A stretch of 5,390 nucleotides of DNA from Deltaproteobacteria bacterium (GTDB lineage Bacteria; Desulfobacterota; SM23-61): NCBI GenBank assembly GCA_026388915.1, contig JAPLIW010000197.1, positions 1-5,390 of the forward strand, written 5' to 3'. Position numbers and translations under genes: made by a program. A model generated the notes under the pieces. The model was not told the origin of the DNA and did not search any database. It saw only the letters and a program-made list of their open reading frames with translations. This document shows, one piece after another, positions 5,344 through 5,390 of this stretch (positions are counted from its first letter, which is position 1; each line of letters begins with the position of its first letter).

Positions 5344-5348
5344 CCTCC
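5344..5348 (-). promoter_or_regulatory. Shine-Dalgarno site of the deacetylase gene
   Basis: GGAGG on the minus strand with a 10-nt spacer to the ATG at 5333-5331. It favours this start over the in-frame TTG at 5363-5361, which it would otherwise lie behind. Confidence 0.5.
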
Positions 5349-5370
5349 GAATCTCAAATCCAAAGCTGTT

Positions 5371-5390
5371 TATCCGCAGATTTCGCAGAT
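5371..5390 (+). repeat. Start of another 10-nt monomer repeat array, cut by the window edge
   Basis: TATCCGCAGAT then TTCGCAGAT gives two monomers matching the RRACGCAGAT-type units at 918-948, in the same orientation as that left cluster. The array lies immediately upstream of the deacetylase gene, about 37 nt before its start, much as the other array lies just upstream of cinA. Its length cannot be seen. Confidence 0.55.

Overview
The window looks like ordinary chromosomal DNA of a fairly GC-rich Gram-negative anaerobe. The most likely source is a deltaproteobacterium (Desulfobacterota or Syntrophobacterales type). That placement is inference. It rests on a DUF3568-like lipoprotein, a compact HDAC-fold deacetylase, and intergenic arrays of GAACACAGAT-type monomers that I associate with such genomes. 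No rRNA, tRNA, CRISPR array, transposase, phage gene or toxin-antitoxin pair is visible.

Layout: (1) 109-913 (+) is a TIGR01777/YfcH-type SDR epimerase split by an internal deletion of about 35 codons plus a frame change, so it is a pseudogene or an assembly error. (2) 914-1245 is a gene-free block filled by repeats. Clusters of a 10-nt monomer stand in inverted orientation on either side of a GC-rich hairpin with a G-quadruplex motif, forming a nearly concentric nested palindrome of about 250 bp that ends about 20 nt before the next gene. (3) 1246-2487 (+) is a full-length CinA-family protein with an intact N-terminal COG1058 domain and a C-terminal amidase domain that has lost its signature residues. 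A weak terminator follows. (4) 2536-3081 (-) is a small lipoprotein-like DUF3568 candidate with a 12-residue tandem repeat in its tail, convergent with cinA. (5) 3082-3429 is gene-free and holds a tract of about 135 nt that is roughly 90% purine on the + strand, ending in a hairpin that may terminate the upstream minus-strand genes. (6) 3430-4485 (-) is an FMN-dependent nitronate monooxygenase/FabK-like oxidoreductase. (7) 4578-5333 (-) is a compact zinc deacetylase of the HDAC/AcuC superfamily. A further copy of the 10-nt monomer repeat begins at the right edge.

The deacetylase and the flavoprotein are codirectional with a gap of under 100 nt and may be co-transcribed. The remaining genes look like independent neighbours. 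I see no convincing new multi-gene system. The items most worth a second look are the nested palindromic repeat upstream of cinA, the degenerate CinA amidase domain, the polypurine tract and the SDR deletion.
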